Below are positions 29,478 to 38,363 of a stretch of DNA of 64,000 nt, piece by piece. Origin of the DNA: Clostridiales bacterium (lineage in GTDB: Bacteria; Bacillota; Clostridia; Peptostreptococcales; Anaerovoracaceae); assembly GCA_012513435.1 (NCBI GenBank), contig JAAZCE010000011.1:62001-126000 (forward strand), in the 5' to 3' direction. Every line of letters begins with the position of its first letter. Positions within the stretch are counted from its first letter, which is position 1. Below the pieces are notes generated by a model that made no database searches, had not been told where the DNA came from, and worked only from the letters and a program-made list of their open reading frames with translations. The position numbers and the translations under genes were made by a program.

Positions 29478-31797
29478 GAATGCAGAAATTTTAACACCTG
29501 TAAAATCGGCAGAAGATGATGGGATATTTAAAGGCAGCGATAATGCATATTCTAAGATGATAAGGTTTTCTAATCTCAATTACTCAATACTTAATAATAA
29601 GGAAAAGGAAGACTTTATCATTGGCTGGTGTGAGATAATTAATGCCTTCATGCCGGGAGCAGCGTATAAGATAAGCATAGTAAAGAATAAGATAAATGAC
29701 GCTGCCTTTAAGGACAAGATACTGATGGATTTAAAGGCGGATGATCTTACCTTCTTTAGAAGCTGCTATAACAATATGTTAAAGCAAAAAGCACAGCAGA
29801 CCAACTTCATAAAACAGGAGTTATACCTTACCATATCTATAACGGGAAAGGATTTAGAAAGCGCCCGCACCTTTTTAAACCGCTCTGTAAATGAGATAAG
29901 CATCAAGATGAAATCCCTTGGCAGCGTTATAGAGGAAGTAGGAACTAAAGAAAGGCTTGAGATATTATACGACCTATATCATATAGGTGGTGAAGAAAGC
30001 TTTAGCGGTATAGATATAGATAGAGTTTTAAAGTCGGGGCATCATCTAAAAGATATCATTATGCCGGATAATGCCGAAAGACAAACAGGCTATATGAAGA
30101 TAGGAGATAAATACGCAAGAGCCTTATACTTTTCTCCTGTAAATTATCCGACGTATTTAAAGGATGATATATTGTCAGAGCTATGCAATATCAATAAGAC
30201 AATGCTCATATCATTTGACCTAGTGCCGCTTCTTATGGAGGAGGCGTTAAAGCTAGTAGATGGAATCAGCCTTGGTCTTGAGACAGACGTTTCAAACTGG
30301 CAGAGACGTCAAAATCAGAATAACAACTTCTCGGCTGTGCTTCCCTTCACCTTTGAAAACAGAAGAAAAGAACTTGATGAATACTATAACGACCTAAACA
30401 ACAGAAACCAGCGAATGTATCTTGGACTTGTGACCGTGCTGCATTTTGCAGATACGTTAGATGAGCTTGATTCTGATACCGACACCTTAAAAAGGATAGC
30501 TCAAAGTAAGCTCGTTAAATTAGTTACTCTTACCTACGAGCAGGCAGACGGGATATGTACCTGTATACCTTTTGGAGTTAATCGCTTCCTTGATGGTAAT
30601 GCACCTAAAATGAAAACCTTTACAAGTGAAGGAGTGGCAGCCCACACTCCTTTTTCAGTGCAGGAAATATCTCATAAGAATGGGATATATTACGGAACAA
30701 ATCCGACAACAGGGAACATGATTTTAGTAAACCGTAAGAGCCTTCAAAACGGTAACGGTATTTTCCTTGGTGTATCCGGCTCCGGTAAATCCTTTGCCGT
30801 GAAAAAAGAGATACTTAATATCTTTCTTTCCACAGATGATGATGTCATTATCATAGACCCCGAATCAGAGTTTTCGCCACTTATCAAAGCCCTTGGAGGT
30901 GAGGTGGCGGTAATATCCACCGATGGAAGAAATCATATAAACGCCCTTGAGATGAACGCTACCTATGGAGAGGAAAAAGATCCATTTAGGATAAAATCGG
31001 ATTTCGTTTTATCTATGTGCGAGCAGCTCATGGGAAGCAAGGCTGTAGGTCTAAAGGAAAAGAGCCTCATAGACCAGTGCATGAGAAATATCTTTGAAGG
31101 GTACATAAGAAGCGGATATAAAGGCCGGAACCCTACTCTTGTGGATCTAAGAGAAGAGCTTTTACAGATGAAGAATCCCCTTGCAGATGACCTTGCTTTA
31201 CAGCTAAGGCTATTTACAGTGGGAAGTCAGGATACCTTTGCACATGAAACAAATGTAGACATCAAAAACAGACTGACATGCTACGACATCAAAGACCTGG
31301 GCGAAAACATGAAAACCATGGGGATGCTCATTATCATGGATAACATATTAAACCGCATAAGTAAGAACAGAGCAGAGGGAAGAAACACATGGGTATATGT
31401 TGATGAATTTTATTTGATGCTTAGGCAGGAATACACCGCAGCTGCTTTTGAAGAACTTTGGAAAAGAATACGAAAATACGGCGGCTTTTGCACCGGAATC
31501 ACGCAAAACGTGAGCGACATGCTGGGAAATCCCATGGCAAGGAATATGCTTTCAAATTCGGAATTTCTTGTGCTCCTTAATCAGTCAGGTAACGACAGGG
31601 AAGATCTCGCAGAACTTCTTAACATAAATGATATGCAAATCAAATATATATCTAATGTCCAAAACGGATGCGGCCTTATGAAAGTAGGAGACAGCCTTAT
31701 ACCCTTTGCAGATAATTTTCCAAAGGACAATCCTCTATATCGCTATATGACCACAAAATTAGACGAAATCATGGAGTATGAGCATGGCAAAGGTTAA
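29416..31797 (+). CDS. virB4: VirB4-type conjugation ATPase
   Basis: Walker A GVSGSGKSFAVKKE; DEFYLMLRQEYTA; ITQNVSDMLGNPMARNMLSNSEF. Confidence 0.93.
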   Translation: MRLRTLKSVSAQRREKRKIYKNAEILTPVKSAEDDGIFKGSDNAYSKMIRFSNLNYSILNNKEKEDFIIGWCEIINAFMPGAAYKISIVKNKINDAAFKDKILMDLKADDLTFFRSCYNNMLKQKAQQTNFIKQELYLTISITGKDLESARTFLNRSVNEISIKMKSLGSVIEEVGTKERLEILYDLYHIGGEESFSGIDIDRVLKSGHHLKDIIMPDNAERQTGYMKIGDKYARALYFSPVNYPTYLKDDILSELCNINKTMLISFDLVPLLMEEALKLVDGISLGLETDVSNWQRRQNQNNNFSAVLPFTFENRRKELDEYYNDLNNRNQRMYLGLVTVLHFADTLDELDSDTDTLKRIAQSKLVKLVTLTYEQADGICTCIPFGVNRFLDGNAPKMKTFTSEGVAAHTPFSVQEISHKNGIYYGTNPTTGNMILVNRKSLQNGNGIFLGVSGSGKSFAVKKEILNIFLSTDDDVIIIDPESEFSPLIKALGGEVAVISTDGRNHINALEMNATYGEEKDPFRIKSDFVLSMCEQLMGSKAVGLKEKSLIDQCMRNIFEGYIRSGYKGRNPTLVDLREELLQMKNPLADDLALQLRLFTVGSQDTFAHETNVDIKNRLTCYDIKDLGENMKTMGMLIIMDNILNRISKNRAEGRNTWVYVDEFYLMLRQEYTAAAFEELWKRIRKYGGFCTGITQNVSDMLGNPMARNMLSNSEFLVLLNQSGNDREDLAELLNINDMQIKYISNVQNGCGLMKVGDSLIPFADNFPKDNPLYRYMTTKLDEIMEYEHGKG

Positions 31798-33031
31798 ATC
31801 AAATCCGAAGGGAAAGCTAAAGACATTTAAGCAGCAACTTGAAAAAATGGGAAAGGTAAGCAGTAAAAGCCCGGCATTTAATCGTTTTGGAAAAAGAAAG
31901 CTCATAGGAAATGAGATAAATAAGGTAAAAACTAAGGAGGATGAAAGAATAAATGAATCTGACTTTGCATACGAAAGGACAAGAGATGCAGAAATACAGA
32001 TGTCGATGTACACTGCATCTGCTGCAAAGAAAGCAGGCTTAAAGGTGTTTGAAAAGGCTAAAAAAACCTATGCTAAAAGGCAGCATATACGAAACGTTAC
32101 AGCTAAAAATGCTCCCGGAGGTAAAAGCAAAAAGGCACTGCGAAAAAGAAAAGGCAGAAGGAAAATGGCAGCAGCTAAAAACAATATGGCAAAATACCTT
32201 GCTATAGGAGCCAGTTTAACAGTTCTTTTTATCTGTCTTTTTACATCTATCCTCGGCGGGATGGGAAGCAGCATTGATATGTCAGCAGGTCAAGATAATA
32301 TAACCTCATCATATCTATACCTTGGAACACTTGAAGCAAAGAAAGGGAGACTGACAAGCGGAGGCATGAGCATAGATGCCGAGCCTATCATGGCATGCAT
32401 GATTTCGGAGTTTGGCCTTAAGCCCGGATTTGATGATAAGCAAAAGCTTCAGCTTCTTAAAATATATAATGCTATCAATGCGAAAGGATATAGAGGCAAG
32501 ACAAATGCTTTCTTTAATACATATCACAGTGAAGTCTTTTCAAGCGAAGGGAAGTATAAGGCATATCAAAAGCGGATATCTGAAGGCATATATAAGGAGT
32601 TTAAGAAATTTTCATCTCCATTTGAAGGCAGAAACTGGGTGAGTAAAGTCACATCAAGCTGGGGATGGAGGGGCGACCCCAAGGACGGAAGCATGAAGCT
32701 ACATCAAGGACTTGATATAGGTATGCCGCAAGGCACGCCTGTTAATGCAATATGCTCCGGGAAGGTATCTTTAGCTGGATATAACGGCGGCTATGGAAAC
32801 TGCATAATGGTTCGATATAGTAATGGAGATACAGACCTTACTACCCTTTATGCACATTTAAGCGCAATCAATGTGAGAAAAGGACAGACGGTAGGCGAAG
32901 GGGCAGTAATAGGAAAGGTAGGAAGCACCGGAAGAAGCACAGGCCCGCATCTTCATATTGAAATAATGGCAGGGCCATATTCTTCAGATGTCACAAAGCT
33001 ATATTATCCAAGGGTTTATATGAAAGAATAG
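31778..33031 (+). CDS. M23 peptidase of the conjugation machine (membrane-anchored)
   Basis: C-terminal HQGLDIGMPQGTPVNAICSGKV...TLYAHLSAINVRKGQTV...GPHLHIEI. Confidence 0.9.
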   Translation: MSMAKVKSNPKGKLKTFKQQLEKMGKVSSKSPAFNRFGKRKLIGNEINKVKTKEDERINESDFAYERTRDAEIQMSMYTASAAKKAGLKVFEKAKKTYAKRQHIRNVTAKNAPGGKSKKALRKRKGRRKMAAAKNNMAKYLAIGASLTVLFICLFTSILGGMGSSIDMSAGQDNITSSYLYLGTLEAKKGRLTSGGMSIDAEPIMACMISEFGLKPGFDDKQKLQLLKIYNAINAKGYRGKTNAFFNTYHSEVFSSEGKYKAYQKRISEGIYKEFKKFSSPFEGRNWVSKVTSSWGWRGDPKDGSMKLHQGLDIGMPQGTPVNAICSGKVSLAGYNGGYGNCIMVRYSNGDTDLTTLYAHLSAINVRKGQTVGEGAVIGKVGSTGRSTGPHLHIEIMAGPYSSDVTKLYYPRVYMKE

Positions 33032-33043
33032 AGGTGATCAAAA

Positions 33044-33203
33044 ATGGAAAACGAAAAAATAAAAGTAATTTTAGTAAAGCCTGCCTAATGACCTTTTGAA
33101 AAAGTATGAGAAAAAATTTAAAAACCCTGAAAGGTTTACTATGACTAAGGCAGGAATCATAGCAACGCCTATAAGGCCTGTGACAAGAGATAGAGAAAGA
33201 TAA
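33044..33203 (+). pseudogene. Fusion scar of two ICE accessory genes
   Basis: MENEKIKVILVKPA* immediately followed in another frame by NDLLKKYEKKFKNPERFTMTKAGIIATPIRPVTRDRER*. Confidence 0.55.
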
Positions 33204-33223
33204 TTTGAAAAGGAGTGAAAATT

Positions 33224-33565
33224 ATGTTGAAAAAAATTACAAAGCAAAAAGAGAAGATAGCAAAGCTTGAGGCAAAGGAAGCTGAAGCAGCAGAAAAATT
33301 AAATTCAATCAGTAGTGAGCTTAAAGGCGAAAAGGACACTTTAAGCAATCTTGAAAAAGATTATATTTATCAGCTTATGCAAGATGGCCAAATATCATTT
33401 GAAAGCACAATAGAATTGTTAAATCAAGCGCAACTTGAAGATGAGGAAGTTTACAAGGAGCAGGAAGAAGCAGGAGAGGCTTTCGAAGAAACAGAAAGTG
33501 CAGATGAGGATACAGATGAAGAACCGGAAGATAAGCAGGAGATTAAGAAAAGCTTTTGGCAGTAG
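33224..33565 (+). CDS. DUF4315-like coiled-coil protein
   Basis: MLKKITKQKEKIAKLEAKEAEAAEKLN...QLMQDGQISFE; acidic tail. Confidence 0.75.
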   Translation: MLKKITKQKEKIAKLEAKEAEAAEKLNSISSELKGEKDTLSNLEKDYIYQLMQDGQISFESTIELLNQAQLEDEEVYKEQEEAGEAFEETESADEDTDEEPEDKQEIKKSFWQ

Positions 33566-33580
33566 ATAAAGAAGTAATAG

Positions 33581-33616
33581 ATGAGCAAAATCGCAGACGT
33601 CTGCGATTTTGCTCAT
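33581..33616. repeat. Dispersed palindrome, copy 2: perfect 36-bp palindrome ATGAGCAAAATCGCAGACGTCTGCGATTTTGCTCAT
   Basis: The two 18-nt halves are exact reverse complements; followed by the RBS of the ArdC-like gene. Confidence 0.95.
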
Positions 33617-33635
33617 TCTTTGGAAAGGAGTATAT

Positions 33636-35324
33636 ATGGCTGTAAGGAAAAATAATATTGACGAAGTATTAAAGCAGGCAGAAAACGGAATCAGAGCTGT
33701 GTTTGAAAATGAGGCGTATAAGGAATACCTTTCTGTAATGGGAAGATTTCACAATTACTCGATTAGAAACATCATGCTTATAAAAACGGAAAGACCGGAA
33801 GCGACTTATGTGGCAGGATATAAGGCATGGAACAAGAATTTTGGCAGGCATGTCAAAAAAGGTGAAAAGGGCATCCCAATCATTGCATATATTCCAAATG
33901 TAAAGTATGTGGAAGAAATGAAAAAGGATGAAAGCGGTATAGAGCAGCCTGCACTATTAAAAAAGGTTATTCCAAGATTCGCAGTTAAATATGTATATGA
34001 CATCTCGCAGACGGAGGGAAAACCACTGCCGAAGCTGATGGAAAATTTGCAAGGTAAAGTTGATGATTTTAATGTCCTGTTTCAAAGCATCAAGGATATT
34101 TCGCCCTATGAGATAGGATTTGAAAAAATCACTACCGGAGCTAATGGATATTGCAATGTTAAGAACAAGGCAATAAAGATAAAAGAAGGCTTAAGTGAAA
34201 AGCAAAATATCAAGACTGCTATTCATGAAGTTGCACACGCACATATGCACAGTGATAAGGATGAAAAGCTCGATAAAAATACAATGGAGGTTGAGGCAGA
34301 GGCTGTAGCTTTTGCAACATGTGAACATTTTGGAATCGACACATCAGCTTATTCTTTTCCATATATCGCCTCATGGTCAAGCGGAAAGGAATTAAAAGAG
34401 TTAGAGGAAAGTCTTGACCGCATCCAACATAAATCATCTTATTTGATAGCTACTATTGAAAAAAGATATTTGGAATTAAATCCACCGGAAGCTGAAATAA
34501 ACAGAAGTGTCAATACAAAACTGGTCGAGAAGCTATTACCGGAGCAGGTTTTAGATGCTGAACATATCAAAACCTGTCTTGATTTTAAGATTCCGGTTGG
34601 ATATTATGCAGTACAGGAAAAGGCTACAGGAAAGCAGATAGAAACGATAGACGATTTAATGAGCATTGCAAATGAGGATTTTAATAACAATTATGAATCG
34701 GTGTTCAAGGATATTAAATTGCCATCACAAATAAAAGATGCAGTAGGAGCTGATGGGTTTTGCTATACTCAAGGTGGCGTAATTACTCCATCGATTAACC
34801 CTTATGTCATGAGTGCGCAGGAGGCAGTAACAAGTAAGTTTCTAATTTCAGAGTTTATGAAATCTGATCAGTGGGGAACGATAAATGAGTCTCTAAAGTA
34901 TAATGCACCTGTGCATTATGGGGATTTAATAAGCACAAGGGATAAGTATTTTGATGAAAAGTATTTTTCGCAGAGGACGGCAGCCTATCCAGATAAAACT
35001 GAAGCTGAAATCAGAAATCTTGCAGGATATCTGACTATAACAGAGGACAGTATGAATATATCACTTAAAGGTAGAGATGGTATTTGGGATGCAATAGAAT
35101 CTCAAAAAATAAATGGGAACGAATACTTTTTGATGTACAATAAAAATGATGAAAAGCAAAATGTGATTGTGGACAAATCAGGCAATGTCTTAATGCATAA
35201 GAATTGTGATTTTGAGGATTTAAAAGACAGGCTAAGCGAAGAAGCCTCTATGAAGCAATCACAAGAAAAACCATCAAAGGAAGTTAAAAAAAGCAGAAAA
35301 AAGAACAAGGAAAAGGAAAGGTAG
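33636..35324 (+). CDS. ArdC-like (ssDNA-binding + metalloprotease-like) antirestriction protein with C-terminal extension
   Basis: YNIRNIMLI-like N-terminus; AWNKNFGRHVKKGEKGIPIIAYIP; TAIHEVAHAHMH zinc motif. Confidence 0.8.
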   Translation: MAVRKNNIDEVLKQAENGIRAVFENEAYKEYLSVMGRFHNYSIRNIMLIKTERPEATYVAGYKAWNKNFGRHVKKGEKGIPIIAYIPNVKYVEEMKKDESGIEQPALLKKVIPRFAVKYVYDISQTEGKPLPKLMENLQGKVDDFNVLFQSIKDISPYEIGFEKITTGANGYCNVKNKAIKIKEGLSEKQNIKTAIHEVAHAHMHSDKDEKLDKNTMEVEAEAVAFATCEHFGIDTSAYSFPYIASWSSGKELKELEESLDRIQHKSSYLIATIEKRYLELNPPEAEINRSVNTKLVEKLLPEQVLDAEHIKTCLDFKIPVGYYAVQEKATGKQIETIDDLMSIANEDFNNNYESVFKDIKLPSQIKDAVGADGFCYTQGGVITPSINPYVMSAQEAVTSKFLISEFMKSDQWGTINESLKYNAPVHYGDLISTRDKYFDEKYFSQRTAAYPDKTEAEIRNLAGYLTITEDSMNISLKGRDGIWDAIESQKINGNEYFLMYNKNDEKQNVIVDKSGNVLMHKNCDFEDLKDRLSEEASMKQSQEKPSKEVKKSRKKNKEKER

Positions 35325-35330
35325 GTAGCT

Positions 35331-35480
35331 ATGTATAATTTTAATGATGAGGAAAGAGCTGTGTATGAGATGTATAAGGCAAATACGCCGGAAGAAACTC
35401 TTGAAAACCTTAAAATAGGGCTTGCAGCAGCTCCAGAAGAAACAAAGGATATAATCTTAGCTGTTATAAAAAGGCTATAG
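35331..35480 (+). CDS. Small ICE protein (49 aa)
   Basis: Manual translation MYNFNDEERAVYEMYKANTPEETLENLKIGLAAAPEETKDIILAVIKRL. Confidence 0.6.
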   Translation: MYNFNDEERAVYEMYKANTPEETLENLKIGLAAAPEETKDIILAVIKRL

Positions 35481-35481
35481 A

Positions 35482-35507
35482 CAAAATCGCAGATGTCTGT
35501 GATTTTA
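35482..35507. repeat. Dispersed palindrome, copy 3 (CAAAATCGCAGATGTCTGTGATTTTA)
   Basis: Core matches copies 1, 2 and 4; one arm carries a C-to-T change. Confidence 0.8.
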
Positions 35508-35547
35508 ACAAATAATAAAGAATGATAGTTATATTACAATTCTATTT

Positions 35548-35583
35548 GGCAGTGCTTCATTTTGAGGCACTGCCTTTTTTTAT
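35548..35583 (+). terminator. Rho-independent terminator upstream of the cargo cassette
   Basis: ggcagtgc-ttcattttgag-gcactgcc + T-run. Confidence 0.8.
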
Positions 35584-35619
35584 TGAATATGGTATAATTT
35601 AAAATACAAGAGTTTAAAT

Positions 35620-36582
35620 ATGGGAGGGATTATTATTAAAAGTATATTAGATGAATTTCATATATTGTTGGGATTGGACATTAGTTATATGCCCAAGGAA
35701 TATAAAAATGATATTTTTCATTATACGTCCCCGAGTGGGTTGGATTCAATATTATTCGAGGATTTTGATGGAATAACATTATGGGCAAGTCGTTATGACT
35801 GTTTGAATGATATGTCAGAGGGAGTAGTTGCACAATATCTTTATAAAGAGGTTTGTGACGATATGAGAAAAAAACATGAGATTACTGATGAAATGTATAG
35901 CTTAATTGTAGGAATATCGCCTGCTCGGACAAAGTTGATTGTCAAATCTGAAGAGGAGAACATTAAATTTAGAAGATTGGAATGTGATAGATTTGTATGT
36001 TCTTTTTCAAAGAATAAAGATTCCTTAGCAATGTGGAATTACTATTCGAAAAAAAATAGGTACGAAGGGTACAATATTGGGTTAACGCCAATTGGCTTAA
36101 AGAAATCGCTTGAAAGTGTCTTGATTGATAAGGATGTTTCAATACATATATATCCTATAGTGTATAAAAAAGATGAGCAAATAAGATTGATAAAAAAGCT
36201 TTTACTAAGGTTGCAGGAATTATATGAAGAACAATATGAAACATCCATACGATATGTAATTTCAAATCAACTTTTGGAATGGAGTTTGGTATTTAAAAGT
36301 GAATATTTTGAGCATGAAGAAGAAATAAGAATTATAGTGGATGTTGCCAAAAATATTAAAGGAAAGCCAATGGATATAAATTATCGGAATAGTCACGGAC
36401 TTATGATTCCTTATATAAAGTTGAAGGTTGACAAACCCATTTTAAAAAGTGTTAATATAGGACCGCTGCAATGTGGTGATAAACAAAAAAATCTACAGAA
36501 CGGAATTCTGAAAGAACGGTTGTCAGCGAATAATTATTTAAATGTAGAAACATGTTACTCTAAGATTCCAGTTAGATATTAG
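35620..36582 (+). CDS. DUF2971-family protein
   Basis: FHYTSPSGLDSILFEDFDGITLWASRYDCLNDMSEG; VCSFSKNKDSLAMWNYYSKKNRYEGYNIGL; FKSEYFEHEEEIRIIV. Confidence 0.8.
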   Translation: MGGIIIKSILDEFHILLGLDISYMPKEYKNDIFHYTSPSGLDSILFEDFDGITLWASRYDCLNDMSEGVVAQYLYKEVCDDMRKKHEITDEMYSLIVGISPARTKLIVKSEEENIKFRRLECDRFVCSFSKNKDSLAMWNYYSKKNRYEGYNIGLTPIGLKKSLESVLIDKDVSIHIYPIVYKKDEQIRLIKKLLLRLQELYEEQYETSIRYVISNQLLEWSLVFKSEYFEHEEEIRIIVDVAKNIKGKPMDINYRNSHGLMIPYIKLKVDKPILKSVNIGPLQCGDKQKNLQNGILKERLSANNYLNVETCYSKIPVRY

Positions 36583-36643
36583 AGGTAGAATATTGTTATA
36601 CAATGAATGCTTATTAAAGGTAAAGTATTAATTGGAGGGAAAA

Positions 36644-37189
36644 ATGTTGAATGATAATAATCAATGTAATGGAAGCGCACTCGCAAGCATCCTTTACTTA
36701 TTGAAAGACTTTTTATATCATGTTGAAGCTTTTAGATGCATTAATAGTAAAATTGATGAACTTCCGGGGGAAAGAGAATTTTGGGTATATACAAATGATG
36801 CACATATTATGAATGCAGTAATATGTTGGTGTAAAGTGTTCGCTAATTATAAAGATAAAACATATTGGGATAAAATATTTCATAATAGTAAATCTGACGA
36901 TGCAGGGAAAATGTTTTTTGGGATTCTTAATGAACATGGAATTTCGGAAGAAAAGTATAAAGAGTTAAGAAAACAAATGAAAGAATTTAGGGATAAATAT
37001 ATTGCGCATAGTGATAACTATAAGTCTCCAGTGCCTCATTTGGATTGCGCATGTGAAGTTGTATTTTGTTTTGATATTTTGCTTAGAACACATACATTTT
37101 CTATATTTGGATCTGCGCAATTCTCTAAATTGGTAGAAGAATACAGAGGTGATGTTGTAAAGACCATTAGGTTAATAATAGCAAAGTAA
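36644..37189 (+). CDS. Small helical protein with a HEPN-like RX4-6H motif (candidate RNase/toxin)
   Basis: FRDKYIAHSDNY near the centre of an all-alpha-looking protein; RBS ggaggg before 36644. Confidence 0.55.
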   Translation: MLNDNNQCNGSALASILYLLKDFLYHVEAFRCINSKIDELPGEREFWVYTNDAHIMNAVICWCKVFANYKDKTYWDKIFHNSKSDDAGKMFFGILNEHGISEEKYKELRKQMKEFRDKYIAHSDNYKSPVPHLDCACEVVFCFDILLRTHTFSIFGSAQFSKLVEEYRGDVVKTIRLIIAK

Positions 37190-37228
37190 TATATGCGTTA
37201 TGAAAATATTATAAGGAGATAGAATGGA

Positions 37229-37918
37229 ATGGTAAAAAAGACAAAGTATTCATTGGGCAATTTTCCATTGATAAAAATCAAAAGTAAGGAACTAATTGAG
37301 AAAACACAAAAGGGCTCTTTTTATATGAATAGTTTAAAAAAATATCGTGAAATGTATTTGCCTGATAGTGATGATGACGTGGCAGATCCTTATGAAGGAA
37401 AGTTTTTTGTAAAAGAAGCATACCTTTGTATACCAGAAAGAGATGAGTGTAAGCTATTCAAAAATCACCTGTTTGGAACTAATTATGAAAATGATTTTGT
37501 GTTTTGTATGTTTGGAATTCATCCGGAGCTACAACAGAAATTTAACTTTACAGAGGAACAACAGGAAAAATTAATTAAAATTGGTGACACTACATTAATT
37601 ATTACAGATCCATATGAATTTCGTAATAGGATTGCCAATGCTGCTTTAGCTGAGGGGTATGAAGTAAGGGATGGGTTTGTAAAGTATTATGATGAAAATG
37701 TAGATGATGTAGGGCGGATAATAATGTCTTTACGAAACGAAACAAAGGATATCGTCTTTTATAAAAGAAATAAATATAAATATCAACAAGAATATCGCTT
37801 TACTATTAAAAACATTACAGGTGAAAAATTTTTAGAATTAGACATTGGAGATATTAGTGATATTTCTGAAATACTCACAACGGAGCGATTTCTTAATGCG
37901 CAAATAATAAGTGAATGA
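37229..37918 (+). CDS. Uncharacterised, possibly divergent DUF2971-like protein
   Basis: Same motif order as the 35620 product: GSFYMNSLKKYREM...DPYEGKF; FVFCMFGIHP; VFYKRNKYKYQQEYRFTI. Confidence 0.5.
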   Translation: MVKKTKYSLGNFPLIKIKSKELIEKTQKGSFYMNSLKKYREMYLPDSDDDVADPYEGKFFVKEAYLCIPERDECKLFKNHLFGTNYENDFVFCMFGIHPELQQKFNFTEEQQEKLIKIGDTTLIITDPYEFRNRIANAALAEGYEVRDGFVKYYDENVDDVGRIIMSLRNETKDIVFYKRNKYKYQQEYRFTIKNITGEKFLELDIGDISDISEILTTERFLNAQIISE

Positions 37919-37956
37919 TGTTATTGTTTGCTTTGTAATAATGTCTCAATACATCC

Positions 37957-38133
37957 ATGGAAAAGTTGGCGTACCATAATACTCATAATGGGGATATTCA
38001 TATAGCATCATTCATATATTTATTTATATTGATAAAAGCAATAGACTTGATTGCAGTGACATATTTTGCTGTGCCGATTATTGGCACATTTGTAGGGATA
38101 TTTCTCATATTATGTTCAAAACAGGATGAGTAA
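37957..38133 (+). CDS. Small hydrophobic-C-terminus protein (possible DUF3789-like)
   Basis: Manual translation MEKLAYHNTHNGDIHIASFIYLFILIKAIDLIAVTYFAVPIIGTFVGIFLILCSKQDE. Confidence 0.35.
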   Translation: MEKLAYHNTHNGDIHIASFIYLFILIKAIDLIAVTYFAVPIIGTFVGIFLILCSKQDE

Positions 38134-38139
38134 GGGCTG

Positions 38140-38165
38140 AAAATCGCAGATGTCTGCGATTTTGC
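38140..38165. repeat. Dispersed palindrome, copy 4 (AAAATCGCAGATGTCTGCGATTTTGC)
   Basis: Arms AAAATCGCAGA/TCTGCGATTTT. Confidence 0.88.
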
Positions 38166-38323
38166 TTTATCTATGGTATCGGCTGAAATGCTTGATTCTA
38201 GCCGTTTTAGGGTGTTCTGCATTTTCGGTGGTTGCACAGGTTACGGGGCTCATGGGTATTAGGGTGTCCCTAACAAGCGGAATGTGGTACCACTTTCCAA
38301 TGCTTGCGACAGTTATACAGATG

Positions 38324-38349
38324 AAAATCCCCCGAATTTGGGGGATTTT
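38324..38349. terminator. Bidirectional terminator hairpin between convergent genes
   Basis: aaaatccccc-gaattt-gggggatttt. Confidence 0.75.
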
Positions 38350-38363
38350 GACCTATTTGGCTC

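Noticed and set aside
33419-33616. Minus-strand ORF starting MSKIADVCDFA, and similar peptide in 20093-20512 and 37998-38237
   Set aside because: These peptide matches simply reflect translation of the repeated palindrome, not a shared protein family.
20248-38165. Four related palindromes as a CRISPR array
   Set aside because: Copies are kilobases apart with genes between them; no regular spacers and no cas genes.
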